A DNA stretch of 59,746 nt from Planctomycetota bacterium (GCA_016872755.1 VGZE01000005.1:1-59746); one strand, 5' to 3'. Shown: positions 1-8,067, numbered from the stretch's first letter. Notes: generated from the sequence alone by a model not told the origin. Numbers and translations: made by a program.

Positions 1-321
1 CGGGCCCGCGCCCCATGCGCGCGCGGCGAGGTGCGTGCAGCCCACCGCCACGGCCGTGCACGCCGCGGAGAGCCACAACAGCGGACGCTCGGGGTCCCCG
101 CCGTAGAGGTCGCCGAGCAGGCGGTCGAATCCGTGCGCGAGCGGCAGGTAGGCAACGTGGTAGTGGCGCCACACGTCCTGCTGCACCCAGGTCATCAGCA
201 ACCTTCCGTCGCTCCAGTACGAGCTCTGGAAGGAGAGCGCGTACAGCGCGAAGGCGCAGGCGCCGAGCGCGAGCGCGGCGAGCAGGTCGGCTGCGGTGCT
301 GGTGCGGTCCTCGGTGGTCAA
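1..321 (-). CDS. Membrane protein, N-terminal part (cut by left edge)
   Basis: An open frame of 107 codons runs off the left edge of the window. The only credible start is TTG at 321, because an in-frame TAG lies at 343-345 and no ATG or GTG comes between. The product begins with a short polar stretch and then a hydrophobic segment (about residues 12-30, rich in Ala, Leu and Phe). After a charged loop containing WVQQDVWRHYH there is a second hydrophobic segment (about residues 80-100). This looks like the start of a polytopic membrane protein, perhaps a GT-C type glycosyltransferase like others in this window, but the visible part does not identify a family. It is divergent from the acyltransferase at 387, with 65 bp between the two starts. 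Confidence 0.55.
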   Translation of the reverse strand, partial: MTTEDRTSTAADLLAALALGACAFALYALSFQSSYWSDGRLLMTWVQQDVWRHYHVAYLPLAHGFDRLLGDLYGGDPERPLLWLSAACTAVAVGCTHLAARAWGAGP

Positions 322-386
322 TGCAACGCCTGGGCGTCGATTCTACGGGCGCCCTGTGCGTCGACCCTATACTCCGACCTCGCCGC

Positions 387-1472
387 ATGCCTTCCGTCGC
401 GGACCGCAAGTCGTTCATCCCCGCGCTCGACGGCCTGCGCGGCCTCGCCGTGCTGCTCGTGCTGTGGACGCACGTGCCGGTAGGGAGCTTCGGCGCGACG
501 CACGACGTGCTCAAGGGCCTGGTCCGGCCCGGCTACCTCGGCGTGGACATGTTCTTCGTTCTGTCGGGGTTCCTGATCACGCGCATCCTGGTGGCCGATC
601 GCGACGCGCAGGCGCCGCTGCGCTGGTTCTGGTTCCGGCGCTTCCTGCGCATCTTCCCGATCTACTACCTGCTGCTGGGAGTGTTGTGGTTCGTCGAGCG
701 CGGGCCGGAGTGGCCCTGGTGCGCGGCCTACCTGTCGAACTTCCGCTTCCTGGTCGCGCCGGACGATGCGAGCTCATTGCGCCACACCTGGTCGCTCGCG
801 ATCGAAGAGCACTTCTACCTGGTCTGGCCGCTGGTCGTGTACGCGTTCCGCGGCCGCACCGGGCTGGCGCGCGCGACGCTCGTGTTGTTCGCCCTCGCGC
901 TGGCGACGGCCGTGGCGCCGCTGCTGTTCCCGGAGCACGTGCATCCGGAACTCGCGCGGCGCTGGATCCACGAGTCGAGCACGACGCGCGCCACCTCGCT
1001 GCTGGCGGGCGCGCTCGTCGCGCAGTACGAGCTCGGAATCCGCGAGCGCTTGGCCCGTGCGCACTGGCTCGCCCCCCTGGTGCTGATGCTCAGCGCGCTG
1101 CTCGTGCTGTTCAATCGACGGTTCGGGCTTCCGCTCGCGCCGTTCGTCGACCTGGTCGGTTACGCGACCTTCTCGACCTGCGTGCTGCTGTGCGCGCTCG
1201 AGGGTCCCGCCGCGGGAGCGGCGTCTTGGGGCGGAATGCGCTGGGTCGGGCGCATCTCCTACGGCTTGTACCTGTACCACCTGCCGATCTTCCACGCCTT
1301 CGGGCTCGTACAGCACCGCGGCGACCAGCCCGCCGGTGCCGCGCGGATCGCGGCGGCCGTCGCGGTCTCGCTCGCGGCGGCGTGGATCTCGTTCCTCGTG
1401 ATCGAGCGACCGCTGCTGCGCCTGCAGGCGCGCTTCCGCGCTCCCGCCGCGCCGCCGGCGCGGGTAGGATGA
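387..1472 (+). CDS. Acyltransferase family 3 (OafA/YrhL-like) membrane protein
   Basis: A 361-residue protein starting at ATG 387; the frame stays open upstream but that extension is compositionally odd and lacks family features. The N-terminus carries the hallmark of integral-membrane acyltransferases, ALDGLRGLAVLLVLWTHV, whose His is the proposed catalytic residue. The second hallmark, HTWSLAIEEHFYLVWPL, lies near residue 135. About ten hydrophobic segments follow, ending in a basic tail. Members transfer acetyl or other acyl groups from a donor to exported polysaccharide, lipopolysaccharide or peptidoglycan sugars in the inner membrane. The acceptor cannot be read from sequence. The gene diverges from the partial membrane protein to its left. 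Confidence 0.9.
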   Translation: MPSVADRKSFIPALDGLRGLAVLLVLWTHVPVGSFGATHDVLKGLVRPGYLGVDMFFVLSGFLITRILVADRDAQAPLRWFWFRRFLRIFPIYYLLLGVLWFVERGPEWPWCAAYLSNFRFLVAPDDASSLRHTWSLAIEEHFYLVWPLVVYAFRGRTGLARATLVLFALALATAVAPLLFPEHVHPELARRWIHESSTTRATSLLAGALVAQYELGIRERLARAHWLAPLVLMLSALLVLFNRRFGLPLAPFVDLVGYATFSTCVLLCALEGPAAGAASWGGMRWVGRISYGLYLYHLPIFHAFGLVQHRGDQPAGAARIAAAVAVSLAAAWISFLVIERPLLRLQARFRAPAAPPARVG

Positions 1473-1512
1473 GGGGCCCGAGCCCGGCCTCCTCGTTTCG
1501 TCCCACCGCTCC

Positions 1513-2655
1513 ATGTCCGCCCCGTCATCCAGCCGCCGCACGGGCGGTCAGCGTCCCGAACCCCGCGTCTTCAAGGGCACGATCGTCGGCGTGCACGGCG
1601 ACGACGTCATCGTCGAACTCGGCCCGCGCATGCAGGGCGTGATCTCCCCGCTCGAGTTCCCGACGGCCCCGGCGGTCGGCGAGGTGCACGAGTTCTTCCT
1701 GAAGGGCGCCGAGGAAGGCCTGTGGCTGCTCTCGCTGAAGAACAAGGCCGACCTCTCGGCCGGCCTGGACGTCGAGGTCGGCGCGTTGGTCAAGGCCAAG
1801 GTCACCGGCCAGAACACCGGCGGCTTGGAGTGCAAGGTCGGCGCGATCAGCGCCTTCCTGCCCGCCTCGCAGGTGGACACGCGACGCGTCGAGGACCTCG
1901 CGCAGTTCATCGGGCAGACGCTGACCTGCGTCGTCAGCGAGACCGACTCGGCGAAGAAGCGCGTCGTGCTCTCGCGCCGAGCCGCCTTGGAGCGCGAACA
2001 GGTCGTCGAGCGCACGGACAAGCTGGGCTCGCTGCATTCAGGCCAGAAGCTCAAGGGCAAGGTCACGCGCGTCGAGAGCTTCGGCGCATTCGTCGATATC
2101 GGCGGCGGCCTCGAGGGCCTGGTCCACGTGTCGAACATGGCCTGGCGGCGCGTCGAGAAGGCCGGCGAACTCCTCTCGCCCGGTCAGGAGATCGAGGTGC
2201 AGATCCTCGAGATCAAGGAAGGCGGCAAGCGCATCGGCCTGGGGATGAAGCAGCTCCAGGAAGATCCCTGGGACACGCTCGAGCAACGCTTCCCCGTCGA
2301 AGGCGTGTTCAAGGGTCGCGTCGTGCGGCTGATGGAATTCGGCGCCTTCGTCGAGCTCGAGCCCGGCATCGAAGGCCTGCTCCACGTGTCGCAGCTCGGC
2401 ACGACGCAGCGCGTTCGCCACGCCAAGGACGTCGTCAAGGTCGACGAGTCGGTGGAAGTGCGCGTGCTGTCGATCGACAAGGCGCAGCGGCGCATCTCGC
2501 TCTCGCGCCTCGACAGCCGCGGCGCCCGCCTCGGATCCGAGGATGCCGCCGACGCCGGGGCGATCAACGAGCTCTTGAACCAGGGCGCGCATCGCCCGGC
2601 CGTCGGGACGAACCTCGGAAAGCTCTTCCAGAACGCGCTCAAGGGCAAGAATTAG
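1513..2655 (+). CDS. S1 RNA-binding domain protein (four S1 repeats)
   Basis: A 380-residue soluble protein made of four S1 (OB-fold) domains: about residues 18-85 (begins VFKGTIVGV), 93-170, 178-250 (contains FGAFVDIGGGLEGLVHVS) and 265-335 (contains FGAFVELEPGIEGLLHVS). The two C-terminal domains have the canonical GAFV...GLxHVS RNA-binding surface; the first two are divergent, as in ribosomal protein S1. At 380 residues it is shorter than the six-domain S1 of Proteobacteria and closer to the four-domain S1-like proteins of other phyla. It may act in translation initiation or as an RNA-binding regulator. I do not assign rpsA because a longer S1 may exist elsewhere. It starts at ATG 1513, 40 bp after the acyltransferase. 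Confidence 0.85.
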   Translation: MSAPSSSRRTGGQRPEPRVFKGTIVGVHGDDVIVELGPRMQGVISPLEFPTAPAVGEVHEFFLKGAEEGLWLLSLKNKADLSAGLDVEVGALVKAKVTGQNTGGLECKVGAISAFLPASQVDTRRVEDLAQFIGQTLTCVVSETDSAKKRVVLSRRAALEREQVVERTDKLGSLHSGQKLKGKVTRVESFGAFVDIGGGLEGLVHVSNMAWRRVEKAGELLSPGQEIEVQILEIKEGGKRIGLGMKQLQEDPWDTLEQRFPVEGVFKGRVVRLMEFGAFVELEPGIEGLLHVSQLGTTQRVRHAKDVVKVDESVEVRVLSIDKAQRRISLSRLDSRGARLGSEDAADAGAINELLNQGAHRPAVGTNLGKLFQNALKGKN

Positions 2656-2681
2656 GGGCTCGGCGCGCCTAAGCTCTGACC

Positions 2682-4469
2682 ATGGGCCGGCCCACCGCCC
2701 CCGCGATCCCCACCTGGAAGAGGGTGGTCGTGTCGAGCGTATTCGCCGGCTTGCTCGGCTTCGTGTGGACGCAGCGCGAACACGCGCTGGCGATGGACCC
2801 CGGGCGCGGCAGCGCGGCTTCCGGCATCGAGTTCGAGGAGGTCTCGGCGAGCGCCGGGCTGGTGTTCCGCCACGAGGCGGCTCGACTCGACCCGCAGCTC
2901 GCGCACATCGAGGCCGAACTCTCGACTCTGGGGGCGGCCGTGTCGGTGGTCGACGCGGACGCTGACGGTTGGGTCGATGTGTACGCGACGACCAGCGCGA
3001 CCGGGGCCTCCAATGCGCTGTTCCACAACCAACGCGACGGGCGCTTCCAGGACGTGGCGGCCGCGGCCGGAATGGCCGACCTCAATCGACCTGGCGAAGG
3101 CGCATCGATGGGTTCGATCTGGGCCGATCTCGACGGCGATGGCGACGAGGACGCCTACGTGTACAAGTGGGGCTACCCGCAGCTGTTCCGCAACGAAGGC
3201 GAGCTGCGCTTCGCGGACCAGAGCGCGTCATCGGGCCTGCGCCGCTGGATCAATGCGAACACCGCCTGCTGGATCGACTACGACCGCGACGGCTACCTGG
3301 ACCTGTTCACCGCCGGGTACTTCGCCGACGACGTGAACCTCTACGAGCTCGAGCACACGCGCATCCGGCAGAACAGCTTCGAGTTCGCGACCAACGGCGG
3401 CACCAAACGCCTGTATCGCAACCAAGGCGACCTGCGCTTCGAGGAGCGCACGGATCTGCTCGGGCGGACGATCACGCGCTGGACCCTGGGCTCGGCGGCC
3501 GCGGATTTCGATTCGGACGGCTGGATCGATCTGTACGTCGCGAACGACTACGGCCCCGAGGAGTACTTCCGCAACGTCGCGGGCGCTCGCTTCGAAGAAC
3601 AGCTCGACGCAGGCCTGAAGGAGTCGAGCAAGAGCGGCATGTGCGTCGCGGTCGGCGACTTCCAGAACGACGGCGCGCTCGACACGTACGTGACGAACAT
3701 CTCGAAGCGCGGCTACCTGTTCCAGGGCAACAACCTGCGCCGCAATGACCTCTCGATCAACGGCAAGTTCGAGAACCTCGGCGACGCGCAGGGCGGCCAG
3801 CTCGCCGATTGCGGTTGGGCCTGGGGCGCGCAGTTCGGGGATTTCGATCGCGACGGCTGGCCGGACCTGTTCGTCGCCAACGGCTTCCTGTCGGCGAGCC
3901 AGGAGCGCGACTACTGGTACCAGATGGGCAAGATCGCCCAGGGCGCCGGCAACATCTTCCAGGACGTGAAGGCCTGGCCTCCGATCGAGGATCGCAGCCT
4001 GTCGGGCTACGAACGCTCGAGCGTGTTGCGCAACCTGCGCGGGCAAGCCTGGCTCGATGTGGCGGAGAAGGCCGGCGTGCGCGATCTGTACGACGGACGC
4101 GCGGTCGCGCTGGCGGACCTGTGGAATCGCGGCGCGCTCGACGTGCTGGTCGCCAATCAACGCGGGCCGCTGCTCGCCTACAAGAACGTCGGTGGCACGA
4201 GCAACGGCTGGACCGGCGTCGCGCTGCACGGCCGCGCTCCCAATATCAGCGCGATCGGCGCGCACGTGATGCTGCACTTTGGCGCGCGCAGGCAGTGCAG
4301 GGTCGTGGACGGCGGTTCGGGCTTCAGCGCCCAGAACGATCGCAGGCTGCTATTCGGGATCGGGTCGGAAACAGGAGCGCTGACCGCCGACGTGGCGTGG
4401 CCATCGGGACAAGTACAGAAGGGCCTCGTGCTCTTGCCGGGCCGTTGGAACGAGGTGCGTGAGCCATGA
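2682..4469 (+). CDS. CRTAC1-type protein: FG-GAP/VCBS repeats with ASPIC/UnbV C-terminus
   Basis: A 595-residue exported or membrane-anchored protein. Residues about 10-27 form a hydrophobic anchor or signal segment. At least six FG-GAP/VCBS-like repeats follow, each with an acidic Ca-binding-type loop: DADADGWVDVY, DLDGDGDEDAY, DYDRDGYLDLF, DFDSDGWIDLY, DFQNDGALDTY and DFDRDGWPDLF. The last ~100 residues match the ASPIC/UnbV domain (NGWTGVALHGRAPNISAIGA, later DVAWPSGQVQKG). The expected fold is a calcium-binding beta-propeller outside the cytoplasm. The stop overlaps the start of the UnbU-like gene by 4 bp (ATGA at 4466), so the two are translationally coupled. The same pair, UnbV and UnbU, is known from enediyne gene clusters, where its role is unresolved; no polyketide synthase is present here. 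Confidence 0.9.
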   Translation: MGRPTAPAIPTWKRVVVSSVFAGLLGFVWTQREHALAMDPGRGSAASGIEFEEVSASAGLVFRHEAARLDPQLAHIEAELSTLGAAVSVVDADADGWVDVYATTSATGASNALFHNQRDGRFQDVAAAAGMADLNRPGEGASMGSIWADLDGDGDEDAYVYKWGYPQLFRNEGELRFADQSASSGLRRWINANTACWIDYDRDGYLDLFTAGYFADDVNLYELEHTRIRQNSFEFATNGGTKRLYRNQGDLRFEERTDLLGRTITRWTLGSAAADFDSDGWIDLYVANDYGPEEYFRNVAGARFEEQLDAGLKESSKSGMCVAVGDFQNDGALDTYVTNISKRGYLFQGNNLRRNDLSINGKFENLGDAQGGQLADCGWAWGAQFGDFDRDGWPDLFVANGFLSASQERDYWYQMGKIAQGAGNIFQDVKAWPPIEDRSLSGYERSSVLRNLRGQAWLDVAEKAGVRDLYDGRAVALADLWNRGALDVLVANQRGPLLAYKNVGGTSNGWTGVALHGRAPNISAIGAHVMLHFGARRQCRVVDGGSGFSAQNDRRLLFGIGSETGALTADVAWPSGQVQKGLVLLPGRWNEVREP

Positions 4470-5314
4470 GCCAGCCGAACAAGGGGAAGGGACTCGACCC
4501 GCGGATCCTGTCCTCGTCGCTGCTGACGCTGGTGTTGCTGATCGGACAGTGGCAATTCCAGATCCTCGGCGACTACCAGCGCTGGGCCCTGGCGCTCTCG
4601 GTGTCCTTCGCGAGCGAGATCGCGCTGTCCTTGTGGCTGCGCCGCAGCTTCCCGAACCTGCTCTCCGCGTACATCAGCGGCAACAGCATCGCGATCCTGC
4701 TCAAGCCGGCGGCCGGCGTGTGGTGGCCGTTCTGGGTCGGAGCCCTGCTCTCGATCCTCTCGAAGTACGTGCTCACCTGGCGCGGGAATCACGTGTGGAA
4801 CCCGACCAACTTCGCGATGTGCATGATGATGCTGCTCGCGCCGGCGCAGGTGACCTTGCTGTCCCACGAATGGGGCAACACGTGGTGGACGATCGGCGTG
4901 ATCTGGGCGGTCGGCCTGCTGGTCGTCGTGCGCGCGCGGGTCTGGCACCTGACGCTGAGTTACGTGGCGCTGTTCGTGCTGCTGGCCTGGTTCCGCACGT
5001 TGTTCAACGGCGTGCCGCTGCGCGCCGAGATCGCGCCCGTCACCGGCGCGATGTACACGCTGTTCATGTTATTCATGATCACCGACCCGCGCACGGTCGT
5101 GCCGGGACGGGCACGTCAACTGTGGGTCGTCGCCGCGATCGCGCTGGTCGAGTGCGCGATCCGTATGGCGCGCGACTTCGACCTGATCGCCTCGGACAAT
5201 CCGCTCTCCTTCGCTCCGCCGATGTATGCGCTCTTCATCGTCGGGTCGCTGGCGATGTTCCATCACCTGCAGTTCCGCCCCGGCGAGCAGAAGGCCGCGC
5301 GCGCGGCGACGTGA
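4466..5314 (+). CDS. UnbU-like membrane protein (RnfD/NqrB-related)
   Basis: A 282-residue polytopic membrane protein with about eight hydrophobic segments. It resembles the RnfD/NqrB family and its UnbU branch: GNHVWNPTNFAM near residue 110 corresponds to the conserved NP loop, and PVTGAMYTLFMLFMITDPRT near residues 191-210 aligns with the SGAT...TDP region of RnfD. In RnfD/NqrB the Thr of SGAT carries covalently bound FMN. Here the four residues read TGAM, with Met at about 196, so the usual flavin attachment site is absent. It overlaps the CRTAC1 gene by 4 bp and its TGA overlaps the methyltransferase ATG (TGATG at 5312-5316), so three genes are coupled. A redox or quinone role in the membrane is possible but unproven. 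Confidence 0.8.
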   Translation: MSQPNKGKGLDPRILSSSLLTLVLLIGQWQFQILGDYQRWALALSVSFASEIALSLWLRRSFPNLLSAYISGNSIAILLKPAAGVWWPFWVGALLSILSKYVLTWRGNHVWNPTNFAMCMMMLLAPAQVTLLSHEWGNTWWTIGVIWAVGLLVVVRARVWHLTLSYVALFVLLAWFRTLFNGVPLRAEIAPVTGAMYTLFMLFMITDPRTVVPGRARQLWVVAAIALVECAIRMARDFDLIASDNPLSFAPPMYALFIVGSLAMFHHLQFRPGEQKAARAAT

Positions 5315-6129
5315 TGGCGCGCTCCTGGGCGTCGGTCGATTGGTACGACCACCCGCGCTGGTACGACGCGATCTACGCCCCCGGCACCCGGCGCGAGGCC
5401 GATTTCCTGGAGGCGCTCGTCGAGCGCCACGGCCGTCGCGGCCGGCGCCGCGCGTTGGAGCCGGCCTGCGGCTCGGGCCGCTTGGTCGCAGAGCTGGCGC
5501 GGCGCGGCTGGCGCGTCGATGGATTCGACGCCAGCGCGGCGATGCTGGCCCATGCGCGCGCGCGGCTCGCGCGGCGCGGACTGCGCGGGCGCCTGGTCGA
5601 GGGGCGACTGGAACGTTGCCCGGATCTGGGGAAGCACGAGCTCGCCTACTGCCTCGTTTCCAGCTTCAAGTACGTGCAGAGCGAGGCACAGGCGCTCGCG
5701 CACCTGCGCGCGATCGCGCGCGGGCTCGTTCCGGGCGGCTTGTACGTGCTGGGCATCGACCTCGCCGAATACGACAGCTCCCGGCTCTGGGTCGAGCGCT
5801 GGAGCGGTCGCTCGGGCCGCGCGCGCGTCGCGCTCGAGGTCGTGGGCCGGCCTCCCGATCGCCGCACGCGCAGCGAGACGATGCGCTCGCGCGTTTGGGT
5901 GCGCGGGCTGGGGCCGGTCTTGCGACACGAGTCGAACTGGACCTTCCGCACCTGGGACCACGCGGAACTCGTGCGCCTGCTGGCGCGCGCGCGCGAGTTC
6001 GAGCACGTGGCGACGCACGCGTACGACCACGACGCGGCGCGACCGATTCCCTTCGACGGCGCGCAGCTCGACAACGTGCTCGTGCTGCGGCGCCGCGGCC
6101 GTGGCGCAGCTAGAATATCCGCCCCATGA
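5314..6129 (+). CDS. Class I SAM-dependent methyltransferase
   Basis: A 271-residue protein with a Rossmann-type methyltransferase core. Motif I is LEPACGSGRLVAELARRGW near residues 46-65, motif II ends in the acidic GFDAS, and a post-motif region LARGLVPGGLYVLGIDLAEY follows. The substrate is unknown. The ATG at 5314 shares bases with the UnbU-like stop codon, and the TGA at 6127-6129 overlaps the FKBP start (ATGA), so it sits in the middle of a translationally coupled set. An in-frame extension upstream runs through the UnbU gene and is not coding. The methylase may act on a product connected with the UnbV-UnbU pair; that link is inferred from coupling only. Confidence 0.8.
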   Translation: MARSWASVDWYDHPRWYDAIYAPGTRREADFLEALVERHGRRGRRRALEPACGSGRLVAELARRGWRVDGFDASAAMLAHARARLARRGLRGRLVEGRLERCPDLGKHELAYCLVSSFKYVQSEAQALAHLRAIARGLVPGGLYVLGIDLAEYDSSRLWVERWSGRSGRARVALEVVGRPPDRRTRSETMRSRVWVRGLGPVLRHESNWTFRTWDHAELVRLLARAREFEHVATHAYDHDAARPIPFDGAQLDNVLVLRRRGRGAARISAP

Positions 6130-6620
6130 GCACGCACGTCGTCAGCGCCGGCATGGCCGCCGCCATCTACTACACGGTCAAGGACGAGACGGGCACGCTG
6201 GTCGACACGACCAAGGGCCGCGGGCCGCTCGCATATCTGCACGGCAAGGGCCAGATCGTGCGCGGCCTCGAGCAGGCGCTCGAGGGCAAGGCCAAGGACG
6301 CGCACATCGTCGTGACCGTGCCGCCCGAGGACGGCTATGGCGCGCATCGAGCGGAGGGCATCTTCCGGATCAAGCGCAGCGCGCTGCCCGCTCACCTCAA
6401 GCTCGAGGTCGGGCGCCTCCTCACGATGACCAGCCCGACGGCACCCGCACGGCAGGTCAAGATCCACGCGATCGAGGCCGAGGAAGTCGTGCTGGACCAG
6501 AATCACCCGCTGGCGGGACGCACGTTGACCTTCGAAGTGACGGTGGCGGGAGTGCGGCCGGCGACCGACGAGGAAAACAAGCACGGCCACGTGCACGGGC
6601 CGGGCGGGCACCACCACTGA
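6126..6620 (+). CDS. FKBP-type peptidyl-prolyl isomerase, SlyD-like
   Basis: A 164-residue SlyD-type isomerase and chaperone that catalyses cis-trans isomerisation of Xaa-Pro bonds in the cytoplasm. The N-terminal FKBP half has VDTTKGRGPLAYLHGKGQIV and GLEQALEGK. An insert-in-flap domain follows around residues 75-130. NHPLAGRTLTFEV then closes the FKBP fold. The C-terminus is a His-rich tail, HGHVHGPGGHHH, comparable to the metal-binding tail of SlyD proteins that deliver nickel. ATG 6126 overlaps the methyltransferase stop; ATG 6159, giving the product that starts MAAAIYYTV, is a plausible alternative start. It is the last gene of the plus-strand run that starts at 1513 or 2682. Confidence 0.9.
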   Translation: MSTHVVSAGMAAAIYYTVKDETGTLVDTTKGRGPLAYLHGKGQIVRGLEQALEGKAKDAHIVVTVPPEDGYGAHRAEGIFRIKRSALPAHLKLEVGRLLTMTSPTAPARQVKIHAIEAEEVVLDQNHPLAGRTLTFEVTVAGVRPATDEENKHGHVHGPGGHHH

Positions 6621-6651
6621 GACGGAGCCGCCCCGTGAGCTCCGCGGATCC

Positions 6652-6704
6652 GCGGATGTCGCGGCTCAGCTGATTTTTGAGCTCAGCGGATGTCGAAGCT
6701 CAGC
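6652..6704. repeat. Near-identical 19-bp direct repeat spanning the 3' end of the RNA methyltransferase gene
   Basis: Two 19-bp copies, 6652-6670 and 6686-6704, share GCGGATGTCG..GCTCAGC and differ at two positions. The right copy is part of the last codons of the minus-strand methyltransferase gene; the left copy lies beyond its stop. A perfect 14-bp palindrome, CCGCGGATCCGCGG, sits at 6642-6655 in the same convergent gap. The arrangement suggests a small duplication of the gene end. It may help terminate the two converging transcripts, but no U-tract supports that strongly. Confidence 0.5.
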
Positions 6705-7864
6705 AGGTGGCACGGCAACGCGCCGTTGACGAGCCTGAGCTTGCGCCGCGGCGCCAGGCCGAGCGCGGAGGACAGGCGCCGCTCGCCGGACAACAGATGC
6801 ACGCCGTAGCCGGCGCAGTGCTTCTTCAGCTGTGTCCCGAACGACCGGTACAAGTCCTCGAGCGCCTCGATCGACGTGTCTCCGGGACGCGCGGCAGATT
6901 CGCCCTCGTCCTCCGCGCGCTCGCCGACGCGATGCCCGTACGGCGGATTGGTCAGCACGACCGCGTTCCAGCCGCGCTGCGGAGCGAATTCCCGCGCGTC
7001 GCCGAGTTCGAAACGGATGCGGCCGTCCAGCCCCGCCGCCGCCGCGTTCGCGCGCGCGCCCTCGAGGCTGGCGGGATCGACGTCGAGACCGAGCAGGATG
7101 CGCTTGGCCGGGCGCTCGCGCTGCGCGAGCGCAGCGGCCTTCACGCGCGCGTAGCCGGCCGCGTCGTGGCCGAGCCAGCGCTCGAACCCGAACGGCGCAC
7201 CGAGGGCGCCGACCGCCGCACCTTCTTGCCGGAGCGCGGCCTCGATCAGCAGCGTCCCCGAGCCGCAGAACGGATCGACCAGGGGCGCGCGGCCGTCCCA
7301 TTCCGACAACTCGACGAGTGCCGCTGCGAGCGTTTCCGACAGCGGCGCACGGCCTTGGAAGACGCGCCAGCCGCGCTTGTGCAGCGAGCGTCCCGAGCTG
7401 TCCAACGACAGCGTGCAGCGATCGCGCCAAAGATGCACGTGGAGCGCGAGGTCGGGCTCATCGCGCTCGACGTCCGGCCGCGAGCCGACGCGCGCGCGGA
7501 ACTGATCGACGATCGCATCCTTCGCGCGCTGTTCGACGAAGCGCGAATGCGAGAGCACGGAATCCGAGCACTGCGCGCTGACGCGCAGCGCGCCGTCCGG
7601 GCGCAGCCAGCGCGACCAGTCCAGAGCGCGGACGCCCTCGTAGAGCGCGCGCTCGTCCGCGGCCGGGAAACGAGCCACGCGTTGCAGCAAGCGGATCGCG
7701 CTGCGCAACCACAGATTCGCGCGCCAGGCATCCTCCGCCACGCCCTCGAAGTACACGCCGCCGACCTGCTGTTCGACGCGCGCGAGGCGCAGCTTGCGCA
7801 CTTCCGCGTGCAGCAGGGGTTCCAGGCCGGGCGCGCAGGTCGCGAAGTAGGCGTGCCGGGTCAT
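6683..7864 (-). CDS. THUMP-domain class I RNA (guanine-N2) methyltransferase, RlmL/YpsC type
   Basis: A 393-residue protein. The N-terminus (ATCAPGLEPLLHAEVRKL) and the ferredoxin-like/THUMP region up to about residue 170 are typical of the RlmL N-terminal half and YpsC. The catalytic core has DPFCGSGTLLIEAAL (about 205-220) for SAM binding and LTNPPYGHRVGE (about 310-320), the N6/N2 methyltransferase NPPY motif. Relatives methylate guanine N2 in 23S rRNA. I set the start at ATG 7864. The frame is open further upstream, but that extension runs through a tRNA gene. Only 7 nt separate this ATG from the 3' end of tRNA-Val, so the mRNA left after tRNA 3' processing would be almost leaderless. Confidence 0.88.
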   Translation of the reverse strand: MTRHAYFATCAPGLEPLLHAEVRKLRLARVEQQVGGVYFEGVAEDAWRANLWLRSAIRLLQRVARFPAADERALYEGVRALDWSRWLRPDGALRVSAQCSDSVLSHSRFVEQRAKDAIVDQFRARVGSRPDVERDEPDLALHVHLWRDRCTLSLDSSGRSLHKRGWRVFQGRAPLSETLAAALVELSEWDGRAPLVDPFCGSGTLLIEAALRQEGAAVGALGAPFGFERWLGHDAAGYARVKAAALAQRERPAKRILLGLDVDPASLEGARANAAAAGLDGRIRFELGDAREFAPQRGWNAVVLTNPPYGHRVGERAEDEGESAARPGDTSIEALEDLYRSFGTQLKKHCAGYGVHLLSGERRLSSALGLAPRRKLRLVNGALPCHLLSFDIR

Positions 7865-7871
7865 GTGCGGG

Positions 7872-7944
7872 TGGGCGATGAGGGATTCGAACCCCCGACC
7901 TCGTCCTTGTAAGGGACGCACTCTAACCGCTGAGTTAATCGCCC
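7872..7944 (-). tRNA. tRNA-Val (anticodon UAC)
   Basis: A complete cloverleaf is visible on the minus strand: acceptor GGGCGAT pairing with ATCGCCC, D-arm ACTCAGCGGTTAGAGT, anticodon arm CGTCC-CTTACAA-GGACG with anticodon TAC, and T-arm containing GGTTCGAATCC. The discriminator base is A. The following bases are CCC, so the 3' CCA is not encoded, unlike the other three tRNA genes in this window. The next gene on the strand, the RNA methyltransferase, starts 8 nt downstream. Confidence 0.95.
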
Positions 7945-8067
7945 GGATTCGCCCTCGTCAGCACCTGAGAGCGGGCCTGTCGGAGCCCGACACGTTATCC
8001 TGCTCGCCCCTCGGGCTCCACCTCGGCTCACGACTTGGCCGATGGATGTCGGGCCCCACCACCCCCC

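Noticed and set aside
15-386. A 124-codon N-terminal extension of the acyltransferase
   Set aside because: It overlaps the oppositely transcribed partial membrane protein gene, is Arg-rich and lacks hydrophobic character; ATG 387 fits the family start.
2682-5314. Possible enediyne biosynthesis cluster
   Set aside because: UnbV- and UnbU-like genes are present, but no polyketide synthase, thioesterase partner or tailoring set is seen within the window.
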